A stretch of 64,000 nt of DNA, from contig NZ_CP061296.1 in assembly GCF_018687555.1 (NCBI RefSeq), forward strand, positions 124,001-188,000. The letters are read 5' to 3'. The translations under genes and the position numbers were made by a program. The notes under the pieces were generated by a model. That model was not told where the DNA came from, did no database searches, and saw only the letters and a list, made by a program, of their open reading frames with translations. The DNA is from Polynucleobacter sp. MWH-P3-07-1 (GTDB lineage: Bacteria; Pseudomonadota; Gammaproteobacteria; Burkholderiales; Burkholderiaceae). Below, piece after piece: positions 57,345 through 64,000 of this stretch. The number at the start of each line of letters is the position of its first letter. Position 1 is the first letter of the stretch.

Positions 57345-58364
57345 ATGAAAATTTGCGTCATCGGTGGAGGAGGTGCTATCGGCGGATATCTAGCCGTCAT
57401 GCTAGCCCGAGCTGGAAATGAAGTTACTGTTGTGGCGCGCGGGGCAACCTTAGCTGCCATCCAGGAGCGCGGCTTGGCTTTGATCATGGATGATCAGCCA
57501 GAGCCACTAATAGCACAAGTCAAAGCAGTAGAAAAAATTACTGATGTCAAAAATCCTGATATCGTGATTTTGGCGGTGAAGGCTCATCAAGTAGAACCCA
57601 TCGTTGATGATTTAGCAAACATTATGGGCCCCAAAACCATTTTGATTCCAATGCAAAATGGCATTCCTTGGTGGTACTTCCAAAAACTGGCAGGACCATT
57701 TCAGGATCATTCCGTTGAGACGGTCGATGCGGGTGGTAAGGCTAAAAAAGCGATTAACCCCGAAAACATTATTGGCTGCGTTGTTTACCCCGCGACCTTT
57801 ACCCAGGCGCCTGGAGTGATTCGTCACGTTGAAGGTAATCGCTTTCCGATTGGCGAACTCAATGGTCAAGTTACAGAGCGAATTCAAGCTGTGTCTGAAG
57901 TCATGGTTGCTGCCGGATTTAAGTCACCCGTCTTAGAGGATATTCGTTCTGAAATTTGGTTGAAGCTCTGGGGCAATATGACCTTTAATCCCATTAGCGC
58001 TTTGACACATGGAACTCTCGAAGGTATTTGTCAGTACCCTCTGACTAGGGAGCTAGCCCGGAGCATGATGGCGGAAGCGCAAACGATTGCTGAGAAATTA
58101 GGTGTCACTTTTCGTGTCGATATTGAGCGTCGTATTGCTGGCGCAGAAAAAGTGGGTAAACACAAAACCTCAATGCTGCAAGATTTAGAAGCAGGCCGCA
58201 GTTTGGAGGTGGATGCTTTGTTAGGGTCGGTAATTGAATTAGGAAAGATTACTGAGACTCCAACTCCTTGCTTGAATACAGTCTTTGCTTTGACTAAGTA
58301 TCTTGACGAGAACGTGCAGGCATCCAAAGGAAGTCTATCGCTTCCATCCGTATCAGGATATTAA
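57345..58364 (+). CDS. panE: 2-dehydropantoate 2-reductase family protein
   Basis: An NADPH-dependent reductase of the ketopantoate reductase (ApbA/PanE) family, 339 aa. The Rossmann motif GGGGAIGG is at 7-14, VKAHQVEPIVDDL follows, and the catalytic-lysine helix and NPISALTHGTLEGICQ with LEVDALLGSVIELG mark the C-terminal domain. At 339 aa it is longer than E. coli PanE (303), so it could be a paralogue acting on another 2-keto acid. coaE at 49.6 kb belongs to the same CoA pathway, but the genes are not linked. Confidence 0.85.
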   Translation: MKICVIGGGGAIGGYLAVMLARAGNEVTVVARGATLAAIQERGLALIMDDQPEPLIAQVKAVEKITDVKNPDIVILAVKAHQVEPIVDDLANIMGPKTILIPMQNGIPWWYFQKLAGPFQDHSVETVDAGGKAKKAINPENIIGCVVYPATFTQAPGVIRHVEGNRFPIGELNGQVTERIQAVSEVMVAAGFKSPVLEDIRSEIWLKLWGNMTFNPISALTHGTLEGICQYPLTRELARSMMAEAQTIAEKLGVTFRVDIERRIAGAEKVGKHKTSMLQDLEAGRSLEVDALLGSVIELGKITETPTPCLNTVFALTKYLDENVQASKGSLSLPSVSGY

Positions 58365-58375
58365 TATTGGCGGTA

Positions 58376-58401
58376 TTGAGTGAGTTGTCAAGCTCACTCA
58401 A
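58376..58401. terminator. Hairpin between convergent panE and FAH-family genes
   Basis: Perfect 9-bp arms TTGAGTGAG / CTCACTCAA (58376-58384, 58393-58401) with an 8-nt loop, overlapping the stop codon of the leftward gene. It lacks a U-tract on either strand, so it may block exonucleases rather than end transcription. Confidence 0.5.
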
Positions 58402-59161
58402 ATATATTGTCGAGTCGACCTACACTATCGATCACGATACTCACTTGACTGCCTGGTTTCATGGAGCCAACGCCAACTGAAGTTCCGCAGGCAATAATGT
58501 CGCCCGGTTCAAGTGGAACATCCTGTGAGATGAGACTGACAAGCTTTTCGGGTGGAAAAATCATATCGCTAACAGGGTAGTTTTGGCGCTCTTGCTCATT
58601 CAAAATGGTTTTGATGTGGAGTGACATGGGATCAACACCGCTGGTAATGTATGGGCCGAATACACCAAAGGTGTTAAAGCTCTTTGAGCGCGTCCACTGC
58701 GCATAACCAGGATCGCGATTGAGAATCTCTATCGCAGTGACATCATTGATGCAGGTGTAACCAAAGATGGAGTTTTGTGCCTCAGACTCAGATGCTTCAT
58801 AGCAGTGCTTACCAATCACAATACCAAGCTCTCCCTCGTAGACCACTTTGCCGGAATAGGATTTTGGAGTACGAATCACTTTGCCATTCGCTAGGAAGGA
58901 ATTATTACCCTTCAGAAAATACAAAGGTTCAGCGGGAATTGCATGCTCTAGCTTGCTAACTAAGGCATGAAAGTTATCTACCATCGCAATCATCTTGGAG
59001 GGCGCGCAGGGGATATCAATTTCTACCTCTGCAAGAGGAATCCTCTCCCCTGTGGGCTGCGGATTGGCAAACATGTTTCCAGAGTGAACTTGGATCTGTT
59101 CTCCTAATAGTTGACCGAAGCCCGGTTTATTGTGATGAGTAAATCTGAGCCATTGCGCCAT
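58394..59161 (-). CDS. Fumarylacetoacetate hydrolase family protein
   Basis: An FAH-fold metal-dependent hydrolase/isomerase/decarboxylase, 255 aa. The conserved acidic metal site is in YEGELGIVIGK and TCINDVTAIEI, and the C-terminal LEPGDIIACGTSVGVGSMKPG is diagnostic of the short bacterial type. The substrate is unknown; relatives act on acylpyruvates and homoprotocatechuate-pathway acids. The SD GAGGA precedes the ATG. It lies 50 bp downstream of tRNA-Pro on the same strand with no terminator between. Confidence 0.87.
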   Translation of the reverse strand: MAQWLRFTHHNKPGFGQLLGEQIQVHSGNMFANPQPTGERIPLAEVEIDIPCAPSKMIAMVDNFHALVSKLEHAIPAEPLYFLKGNNSFLANGKVIRTPKSYSGKVVYEGELGIVIGKHCYEASESEAQNSIFGYTCINDVTAIEILNRDPGYAQWTRSKSFNTFGVFGPYITSGVDPMSLHIKTILNEQERQNYPVSDMIFPPEKLVSLISQDVPLEPGDIIACGTSVGVGSMKPGSQVSIVIDSVGRLDNIFE

Positions 59162-59211
59162 AGTGTTCCTCGATGAAAGAGATCAATATGATTATCTTAC
59201 AGGGCAAGCGC

Positions 59212-59288
59212 TGGTCGGAATGAGAGGATTCGAACCTCCGACCCCCTCGTCCCGAACGAGGTGCGCTACCAGGCTGCGCTACATTCCG
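59212..59288 (-). tRNA. tRNA-Pro (anticodon CGG)
   Basis: 77 nt including an encoded CCA end. The acceptor stem is CGGAATG/CATTCCG, the D-arm GCGC-AGCCTGGTAG, the anticodon stem CCTCG/CGAGG with loop TTCGGGA (anticodon CGG, reading CCG), and the T-arm GGAGG-TTCGAAT-CCTCT. The 5' end lies 21 nt after the ispB stop. A weak TAGACA-N16-AAGTAT in the ispB tail could be its own promoter; co-transcription with ispB is equally possible. Confidence 0.96.
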
Positions 59289-59309
59289 TTAGAAATACTT
59301 TAGCAATAA

Positions 59310-60314
59310 TTAGGATTGTCTAGCAAGTGAGTATTGGCATAAAGCAAACAAGGCATCAGTAGCCTCATTTTTGGGAAAGGAGGCTAGGCACTCTTTCGCT
59401 AAATGCGCCTCTTTCTGAGCGGCCGCCTGGGTGTAATCCAGCGCACCAGAATCTTGAACTGCTTTCAGAATTTGAGCGAAGACATCTTGAGGTAGATCTT
59501 GGTTTTGTTCGATCGCTGCCCGCACTAAAAGCTGTTCCTCATGGCTTCCTTTTTCGAGGAGATAAATGAGGGGTAGAGTTGGCTTACCTTCGCGTAAATC
59601 ATCACCAGCATGCTTTCCCATTTGTTCGGCATCTGCTGTGTAGTCTAGCAAGTCATCCATGAGTTGGAAGGCGGTGCCAATATGGCGACCAAAGGCAGCG
59701 GCGGCTTCTCTCTCGGCTTCACCTGCTCCAGCAATGATTGCACCTAGTTCGCTAGATGCTTCAAATAATTTGGCAGTTTTATAGCGAATGACTCTGAGGT
59801 AACTTTCTTCGTCGACTTCAGGGTCATTCATATTGAGCAGCTGTAAAACTTCGCCCTCGGCAATCGTATTGGTTGCGTCTGACAGAATCTCCATGACTCT
59901 GAGGTCATTAGGGCCGACCATCATTTGAAAGGCTCTTGAGTATAGGAAGTCGCCCACCAGAACACTGGCAGCATTGCCAAAAGCAGCATTGGCGGTTTCG
60001 CGCCCTCTCCGAAGCGTGGATTCATCAACCACATCGTCGTGCAGCAAAGTCGCCGTATGAATGAATTCAACTACGGCAGCAAGCTCTAGAGCGTGAGGCA
60101 TTTCTTTGCCCTTGGATAGGGCCTTGGCAACTAGCATCAGTAGGGCAGGACGGACCCGCTTGCCGCCAGCCTGGATGATATAAGTAGAGATTTGGTCAAT
60201 TAAGGCCACTTTTGAGGCCAAACGTAGCCGAATGAGGTCGTCTAAGGCCTTGAAATCTAAGGAAATAGGCGCCAGAATCTGGTTTAGCTCATTGTTTTTG
60301 ACAGAGGTGGTCAT
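59310..60314 (-). CDS. ispB: Polyprenyl (octaprenyl) diphosphate synthase
   Basis: A trans-prenyltransferase making the side chain of ubiquinone, 334 aa. The first Asp-rich motif is DDVVD (93-97) and the second DDLLD (220-224), with [11 protein letters not shown] before them. Chain length (C40 or other) is not certain from sequence. Its start codon sits inside the spacer of the oppositely oriented rplU promoter, so its own promoter must lie in the rplU leader; no SD is visible. Functionally it serves the same ubiquinone pathway as coq7 and the ubiH-like gene. Confidence 0.94.
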   Translation of the reverse strand: MTTSVKNNELNQILAPISLDFKALDDLIRLRLASKVALIDQISTYIIQAGGKRVRPALLMLVAKALSKGKEMPHALELAAVVEFIHTATLLHDDVVDESTLRRGRETANAAFGNAASVLVGDFLYSRAFQMMVGPNDLRVMEILSDATNTIAEGEVLQLLNMNDPEVDEESYLRVIRYKTAKLFEASSELGAIIAGAGEAEREAAAAFGRHIGTAFQLMDDLLDYTADAEQMGKHAGDDLREGKPTLPLIYLLEKGSHEEQLLVRAAIEQNQDLPQDVFAQILKAVQDSGALDYTQAAAQKEAHLAKECLASFPKNEATDALFALCQYSLARQS

Positions 60315-60326
60315 GCAAGATATAAT
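60298..60326 (+). promoter_or_regulatory. Perfect-consensus sigma70 promoter of rplU-rpmA
   Basis: TTGACA (60298-60303), exactly 17 bp, then TATAAT (60321-60326): 12 of 12 consensus positions at optimal spacing. The TSS is expected near 60333. The promoter lies inside the first codons of ispB on the other strand. High strength fits ribosomal protein demand. Confidence 0.92.
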
Positions 60327-60335
60327 AATGGGCTT

Positions 60336-60358
60336 GGCTAATCCAGGGTGGATTAGCC
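60336..60358 (+). promoter_or_regulatory. rplU leader stem-loop at the predicted mRNA 5' end
   Basis: GGCTAATCCA (60336-60345), loop GGG, TGGATTAGCC (60349-60358): a perfect 10-bp hairpin starting about 3 nt after the predicted TSS. A second pairing, GGTTT/AAACC (60380-60390), involves the GAGG SD of rplU. It could stabilise the mRNA 5' end or bind an autogenous repressor. Function inferred. Confidence 0.6.
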
Positions 60359-60390
60359 CAAAATGTAGGCTTAAATTGAGGTTTCAAACC

Positions 60391-60702
60391 ATGTACGCGG
60401 TCATAAAAACCGGTGGCAAACAGTATAAAGTTGCTGCTGGCGAAAAATTGAAAATAGAACAGATACCAGCGGAAATCGGCAGCGAAATCACTCTTGACCA
60501 AGTCCTCGCCGTAGGCGAAGGCGCATCACTGAAATTAGGTGATCCATTGGTTAATGGTGCAGCTGTGATGGCCACTGTCGTCTCCCAGGGACGTCACGAT
60601 AAAGTGACAATCTTTAAGATGCGCCGTCGCAAGCATTATCAAAAGCACCAAGGCCATCGTCAGAATTTCACTGAGATTCTGATTAACACGATCAAAGCCT
60701 AA
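60391..60702 (+). CDS. rplU: 50S ribosomal protein L21
   Basis: A large-subunit protein binding 23S rRNA near L20, 103 aa. The start [20 protein letters not shown] is canonical, as is the end [19 protein letters not shown]. The frame is open upstream to 60232, but that part lies before and within the promoter and is not translated. GAGG at 60378 gives the SD at 9-nt spacing. It is followed by rpmA after 26 bp. Confidence 0.98.
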   Translation: MYAVIKTGGKQYKVAAGEKLKIEQIPAEIGSEITLDQVLAVGEGASLKLGDPLVNGAAVMATVVSQGRHDKVTIFKMRRRKHYQKHQGHRQNFTEILINTIKA

Positions 60703-60728
60703 TTAGGCGGGAATAGCAGGAGAAAGAT

Positions 60729-60989
60729 ATGGCACAGAAAAAAGGCGGCGGCTCGACACGAAACGGCCGTGACTCAGAATCGAAACGTCTAGGCGTTAAG
60801 GTATTTGGCGGCGAGCATATTAATGCTGGCAGCATCATCATTCGTCAACGTGGCACACGTGTTCATCCAGGTGCTAACGTTGGTATTGGTAAAGATCACA
60901 CTTTGTTCGCCTTGATTGATGGACAAGTTGAGTTTGGCGTGAAGGGTGCTTTGAAGAAGGCCCAAGTTTCAGTCTTGCCTCGTTCATAA
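60729..60989 (+). CDS. rpmA: 50S ribosomal protein L27
   Basis: A ribosomal protein whose N-terminal arm reaches the peptidyl-transferase centre, 86 aa. [20 protein letters not shown] is the typical uncleaved proteobacterial form, followed by [23 protein letters not shown] good SD (AGGAGAAAG) precedes it. It is the second gene of the rplU operon. Confidence 0.98.
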   Translation: MAQKKGGGSTRNGRDSESKRLGVKVFGGEHINAGSIIIRQRGTRVHPGANVGIGKDHTLFALIDGQVEFGVKGALKKAQVSVLPRS

Positions 60990-61047
60990 GGCGCCTGACT
61001 GAGACACGTTTTAATTCAGATTGATTCCGAATTTAACTCTTAGGAAC

Positions 61048-61073
61048 AGGCCTCGCTAAGCGAGGCCTTTTTT
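61048..61073 (+). terminator. Rho-independent terminator directly before obgE
   Basis: A 9-bp GC-rich stem AGGCCTCGC / GCGAGGCCT (61048-61056, 61060-61068) with a TAA loop and a T-run to 61073. The obgE ATG is at 61078, so the hairpin occupies the place of an SD. It may partly terminate the rplU-rpmA transcript. Confidence 0.9.
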
Positions 61074-61077
61074 ATTC

Positions 61078-62160
61078 ATGAAATTTATAGACGAAGCACG
61101 TATCGAAGTAATCGCAGGCCAGGGTGGCGCTGGAAGTGCTTCTATGCGCCGTGAAAAATTCATTGAATTTGGTGGCCCTGATGGTGGTGACGGTGGCAAA
61201 GGCGGAAGCGTCTGGGCAATCGCCGATCGCAACATCAATACCTTAATTGATTACCGTTACGCTAAAACCCATACGGCAAAAAATGGGGAGCCAGGGCGAG
61301 GCGCTGATTGTTATGGTCGTGCGGGCGATGATATTGAATTGCGTATGCCGGTTGGCACAATCATTGCCGATTACGAAACAGGTGAGCCAATTGCTGACCT
61401 TACTACGCATGGGGAGCGTTTGTGCTTAGCCCAGGGCGGAGTTGGTGGTTGGGGCAATATTCACTTTAAAAGCAGTACTAATCGTGCTCCTCGACAAAAA
61501 ACAAATGGTAAGCCAGGTGAACGCCGAAAACTGAAGCTTGAGCTCAAGGTGTTGGCTGATGTAGGCTTGTTGGGTATGCCAAACGCTGGTAAATCAACCT
61601 TGATTACCGCCGTTTCTAATGCGCGCCCCAAAATTGCAGATTACCCATTTACAACCTTGCACCCGAATTTGGGTGTGGTGCGTGTTGGCAGTGAGCGAAG
61701 TTTTGTGATTGCCGATATTCCTGGCCTGATCGAGGGTGCCGCAGAAGGTGCCGGCTTAGGCCATCGCTTCTTACGTCACCTTCAGCGTACCGGTGTCTTA
61801 TTGCATCTCGTAGATCTTGCGCCCTTTGATGAAAATATCGATCCTGTTGCAGATGCAAAGGCAATTGTGAACGAGTTACGTAAGTACGACGAGGCTTTGG
61901 TTGAAAAACCCCGTTGGTTGGTGCTCAATAAGGTTGATATGATTCCCGAGGAAGATCGGGCTAAAGTGGTCGCTAATTTTGTGAAGAAGTTTAAGTGGCA
62001 AGGTCCTGTTTTTGAAATCTCTGCATTGACAGGCTTGGGTTGCGATAAGCTTTGTTATGCCTTGCAAGATTATTTAGATTCCGTTCGCCGTGATCGTGAC
62101 GAGGCAGATGAACGTGCTGAGGACCCACGCTATCAAGTAGAAGATAAGAACCCAGATTAA
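61078..62160 (+). CDS. obgE: GTPase Obg (ObgE/CgtA)
   Basis: A ribosome-associated GTPase for 50S assembly and stress control, 360 aa. The glycine-rich Obg fold (1-158, with [12 protein letters not shown] at 32-43) is followed by a G domain with GMPNAGKST (166-174), [16 protein letters not shown] and NKVD. The C-terminal tail is short and acidic ([13 protein letters not shown]), so there is no OCT domain. The start is canonical, but no SD is present; a terminator hairpin ends 4 nt before the ATG. It is followed by proB after 13 bp. Confidence 0.97.
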   Translation: MKFIDEARIEVIAGQGGAGSASMRREKFIEFGGPDGGDGGKGGSVWAIADRNINTLIDYRYAKTHTAKNGEPGRGADCYGRAGDDIELRMPVGTIIADYETGEPIADLTTHGERLCLAQGGVGGWGNIHFKSSTNRAPRQKTNGKPGERRKLKLELKVLADVGLLGMPNAGKSTLITAVSNARPKIADYPFTTLHPNLGVVRVGSERSFVIADIPGLIEGAAEGAGLGHRFLRHLQRTGVLLHLVDLAPFDENIDPVADAKAIVNELRKYDEALVEKPRWLVLNKVDMIPEEDRAKVVANFVKKFKWQGPVFEISALTGLGCDKLCYALQDYLDSVRRDRDEADERAEDPRYQVEDKNPD

Positions 62161-62173
62161 AGTATTCACGCAT

Positions 62174-62956
62174 ATGCATAGCAGACAATCAAAACGTGTC
62201 GTTGTCAAAGTTGGATCTAGTCTCGTCACCAATAATGGTGAGGGCCTAGACCGGGCAGCGATTGCGAAGTGGGCAGAGCAAATTGCTGCATTGTTAAAAG
62301 CAGGGCACCAAGTCCTGATGGTGAGCTCAGGCGCAATTGCTGAGGGTATGCAGCGCTTGGGTTGGGCTACTAGACCACAGGAAATTCATCAGCTGCAAGC
62401 AGCAGCAGCGGTTGGGCAAATGGGCTTGGTTCAGGTATACGAAAGCTGTTTTGCACATTTCAATTTACGGAGTGCGCAAATTCTATTAACGAACGCAGAT
62501 CTGGCAAATGATGAGCGCAATGCTAATGCCAAGGCGACTCTCGAAACGCTATTAAAGCTGGGTGTGATACCCATCATTAATGAAAACGATACTGTAGTGA
62601 CCGATGAAATTAAATTCGGAGATAACGATAACTTAGCTGCATTAGTAAGTAATTTAATCGAGGCGGATCTTCTGATTATTCTGACGGATCAGGGCGGTTT
62701 ATATAGTGCTGATCCACGCCATGATGTATCTGCGCATTTAGTCAGTCAAGGTATGGCTGGTGATCCAGCCTTAGAAAAAATGGCGGGTGGTGCAGGCAGT
62801 CATCTGAGTAAGGGTGGAATGTTGACTAAAGTATTGGCTGCGAAAGTGGCAGCCCAAACTGGAGCCTCTACAGTGATTGCCTCTGGCAAGGAAGACGATA
62901 TTCTGACACGCCTACTGTCAGGCGAAAGTATTGGCACCTGCTTAAGCGCCAATTAA
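62174..62956 (+). CDS. proB: Glutamate 5-kinase lacking the PUA domain
   Basis: Phosphorylates glutamate in proline synthesis, 260 aa. The amino-acid-kinase domain is complete: [10 protein letters not shown] (10-19), [27 protein letters not shown] and GTGGMxTK-like [14 protein letters not shown]. It ends right after GESIGTCL, where E. coli ProB (367 aa) continues into a C-terminal PUA domain. The next gene is convergent and starts its own coding here, so the domain is truly absent rather than frameshifted. Proline feedback may differ. The SD is not obvious. Confidence 0.93.
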   Translation: MHSRQSKRVVVKVGSSLVTNNGEGLDRAAIAKWAEQIAALLKAGHQVLMVSSGAIAEGMQRLGWATRPQEIHQLQAAAAVGQMGLVQVYESCFAHFNLRSAQILLTNADLANDERNANAKATLETLLKLGVIPIINENDTVVTDEIKFGDNDNLAALVSNLIEADLLIILTDQGGLYSADPRHDVSAHLVSQGMAGDPALEKMAGGAGSHLSKGGMLTKVLAAKVAAQTGASTVIASGKEDDILTRLLSGESIGTCLSAN

Positions 62957-62959
62957 TCA

Positions 62960-63529
62960 TTAGTTGCCTATCACTCCATTAGAGTTTGAAGGCTGTGTCC
63001 CACCAGTAAATTTCTCTGGATTAAGAGCGCGCAAAACTGCCGGCAGATGGGTCTCTTGACTATTAAAGCTGCATAAGGCACCCTGAGCTAGCGCTGCTTG
63101 ATAGCGGTTTGGGGTATGGAGCTTAATGTCTTTCCACTCGCTTAATGGGTTTGGTCGCCAAGCTCCTGATTCAAAGGTGCCGTAAAGTCGCCACTGGTAA
63201 GAATCACAACGTATGCCTTCGTATTGCGCTTGTTGTTGGCCGCTGGGATTAGTCATCACTACGATATACCGAGTTACACCATCAGCTCCAATCAAGATGG
63301 CACTCGTATCAATTGAAAACTTGAAAACGGTCTCTTGAGAAACATAAAAAGACTGAAGCTTATCCGGGTTTGGAGGGTTTAAAGGCATCGTTGTTACCCC
63401 CTCTTTAAAGACAGTTGGGGCAAAAGGGTCTACGCCGCTCACCATTGGGTCGCCACCGCACGCAGTCAGGATTAAACAAGCAAGGGGAATCAGAATCCTT
63501 AAGCCAGTTTTTGAAGAAGATTTAATCAT
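62960..63529 (-). CDS. CNP1-like family lipoprotein
   Basis: A predicted lipoprotein of 189 aa from the ATG at 63529. The signal peptide has a hydrophobic core and lipobox LTAC, with Cys about residue 24. The CNP1-like domain follows, with [50 protein letters not shown] and [14 protein letters not shown]. The family was named from a neisserial locus and has no assigned function. The frame is open to 63598, but the later start gives a proper signal peptide and overlaps rppH by only 8 bp. Convergent with proB, 3 bp apart. Confidence 0.85.
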   Translation of the reverse strand: MIKSSSKTGLRILIPLACLILTACGGDPMVSGVDPFAPTVFKEGVTTMPLNPPNPDKLQSFYVSQETVFKFSIDTSAILIGADGVTRYIVVMTNPSGQQQAQYEGIRCDSYQWRLYGTFESGAWRPNPLSEWKDIKLHTPNRYQAALAQGALCSFNSQETHLPAVLRALNPEKFTGGTQPSNSNGVIGN

Positions 63530-64000
63530 TCGAGTATTTACCCTCTTTCGCGTCTTTGACAGAACCTTCTTTGGGATAAAAAGATTGCATGAGTTCAAGA
63601 GGAGATCCCCAGACCAATTCTTGCATTTTGCTACTCCGACTCAGATATCGAGCCAACTCAGAAAGAGCGAGCTGATAAACCTCACGTTTGAATTCAATAA
63701 CGGAATTGAGCTCAATCCAGAATGGAACCCAGCGCCAAGCATCAAATTCTGGGTGCTCCGATGCTCTTAAATGAATATCACTATCTAGCCCGACTAAACG
63801 CAATAGAAACCAGATTTGCTTTTGACCACGATAGGCGGGTCGATGAACGCGGGTAGGGTGTTGTCGCCGCAAGTACTCTTCAGGGACGTCATAGCGAAGC
63901 CAATCCCGGGTTCGCCCAATAATTTGGACGTGCTCAGGCAGTAAGCCTACCTCCTCATGCAATTCGCGATACATGGCCTCTTCTGGACTCTCGCCATGCT
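63522..64000 (-). CDS. rppH: RNA pyrophosphohydrolase RppH (partial, N-terminus off the window)
   Basis: A Nudix enzyme that removes pyrophosphate from mRNA 5' ends and triggers decay. The visible part begins within the Nudix box ([19 protein letters not shown], split at the window edge) and continues with [18 protein letters not shown] and [11 protein letters not shown], typical of RppH. The C-terminal part is longer and basic (about 40 residues after ALSELARYL). The upstream start is outside the window. It overlaps the CNP1-like gene, so the two are one transcription unit. Confidence 0.94.
   Translation of the reverse strand, partial: HGESPEEAMYRELHEEVGLLPEHVQIIGRTRDWLRYDVPEEYLRRQHPTRVHRPAYRGQKQIWFLLRLVGLDSDIHLRASEHPEFDAWRWVPFWIELNSVIEFKREVYQLALSELARYLSRSSKMQELVWGSPLELMQSFYPKEGSVKDAKEGKYSND

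Noticed and set aside
60232..60390. Extended N-terminus of rplU
   Set aside because: It would begin upstream of the perfect promoter and read through the leader hairpin; L21 starts at MYAVIKTGG.
1..64000. CRISPR arrays, insertion sequences, prophage, toxin-antitoxin or defence islands
   Set aside because: No tandem spacer arrays, transposases, integrases or defence-gene motifs were seen; gene content is core and collinear with relatives.

Overview
The window reads as a chromosomal stretch of a Burkholderiaceae betaproteobacterium with a compact genome and moderate-to-low GC. Protein sequences and gene order (complete dcw cluster ending lpxC-dciA-secA, argJ-DUF815-mutT-zapD-coaE-pilD, ispB/rplU-rpmA-obgE-proB) fit a freshwater Polynucleobacter or close relative. 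That assignment is by recognition, not by a database search. Nearly every base is coding, gaps are mostly under 150 bp, and I saw no insertion sequence, prophage, CRISPR array or rRNA operon.

Layout. 1-5.8 kb: partial hemA, a small membrane protein, and a leftward operon ubiH-like > dsbC > M61 peptidase > ung. 5.8-12.1 kb: ychF, a small winged-helix-like regulator, and the leftward operon rpe-trpE-trpG-trpD-trpC. 12.1-14.6 kb: apaG, an overlooked 37-codon membrane ORF, mltA and an enoyl-CoA hydratase. 14.5-20.9 kb: leftward bioA-bioF-bioD plus an M20 amidohydrolase, divergent from bioB and coq7. 21-38.6 kb: the dcw cluster mraZ-rsmH-ftsL-ftsI-murE-murF-mraY-murD-ftsW-murG-murC-ddlB-ftsQ-ftsA-ftsZ, which makes peptidoglycan precursors and builds the septum. 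38.6-43.4 kb: a peroxiredoxin, lpxC, a DciA-like gene and secA. 43.6-46.2 kb: a two-subunit molybdenum hydroxylase. 46.3-48.8 kb: argJ, a DUF815 ATPase and mutT. 48.8-54.1 kb: a leftward operon corC-like > gspE/pilB > gspF/pilC > A24 peptidase > coaE > zapD. 54.2-59.2 kb: ogt, a squalene-synthase-like gene, an SSS symporter, panE and an FAH-family gene. 59.2-64 kb: tRNA-Pro(CGG), ispB, divergent rplU-rpmA-obgE-proB, a CNP1-like lipoprotein and partial rppH.

I found no clearly novel multi-gene system; the gene content is housekeeping. The most interesting signals are non-coding. (1) A palindrome, TTAGC-N6-GCTAA or a near match, sits in three separate intergenic regions. (2) The mraZ leader carries a phased three-repeat MraZ box and further palindromes. 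(3) rplU has a perfect-consensus sigma70 promoter inside the ispB start, and its mRNA would begin with a perfect 10-bp hairpin. (4) A terminator-like hairpin takes the place of an SD in front of obgE. (5) A GC-rich inverted repeat follows ftsZ. (6) A 37-codon membrane ORF starts head-to-head with mltA on a shared CATG. ProB without a PUA domain, a shortened GspE, a methylase-less prepilin peptidase and a UNG loop insertion are smaller protein-level oddities.
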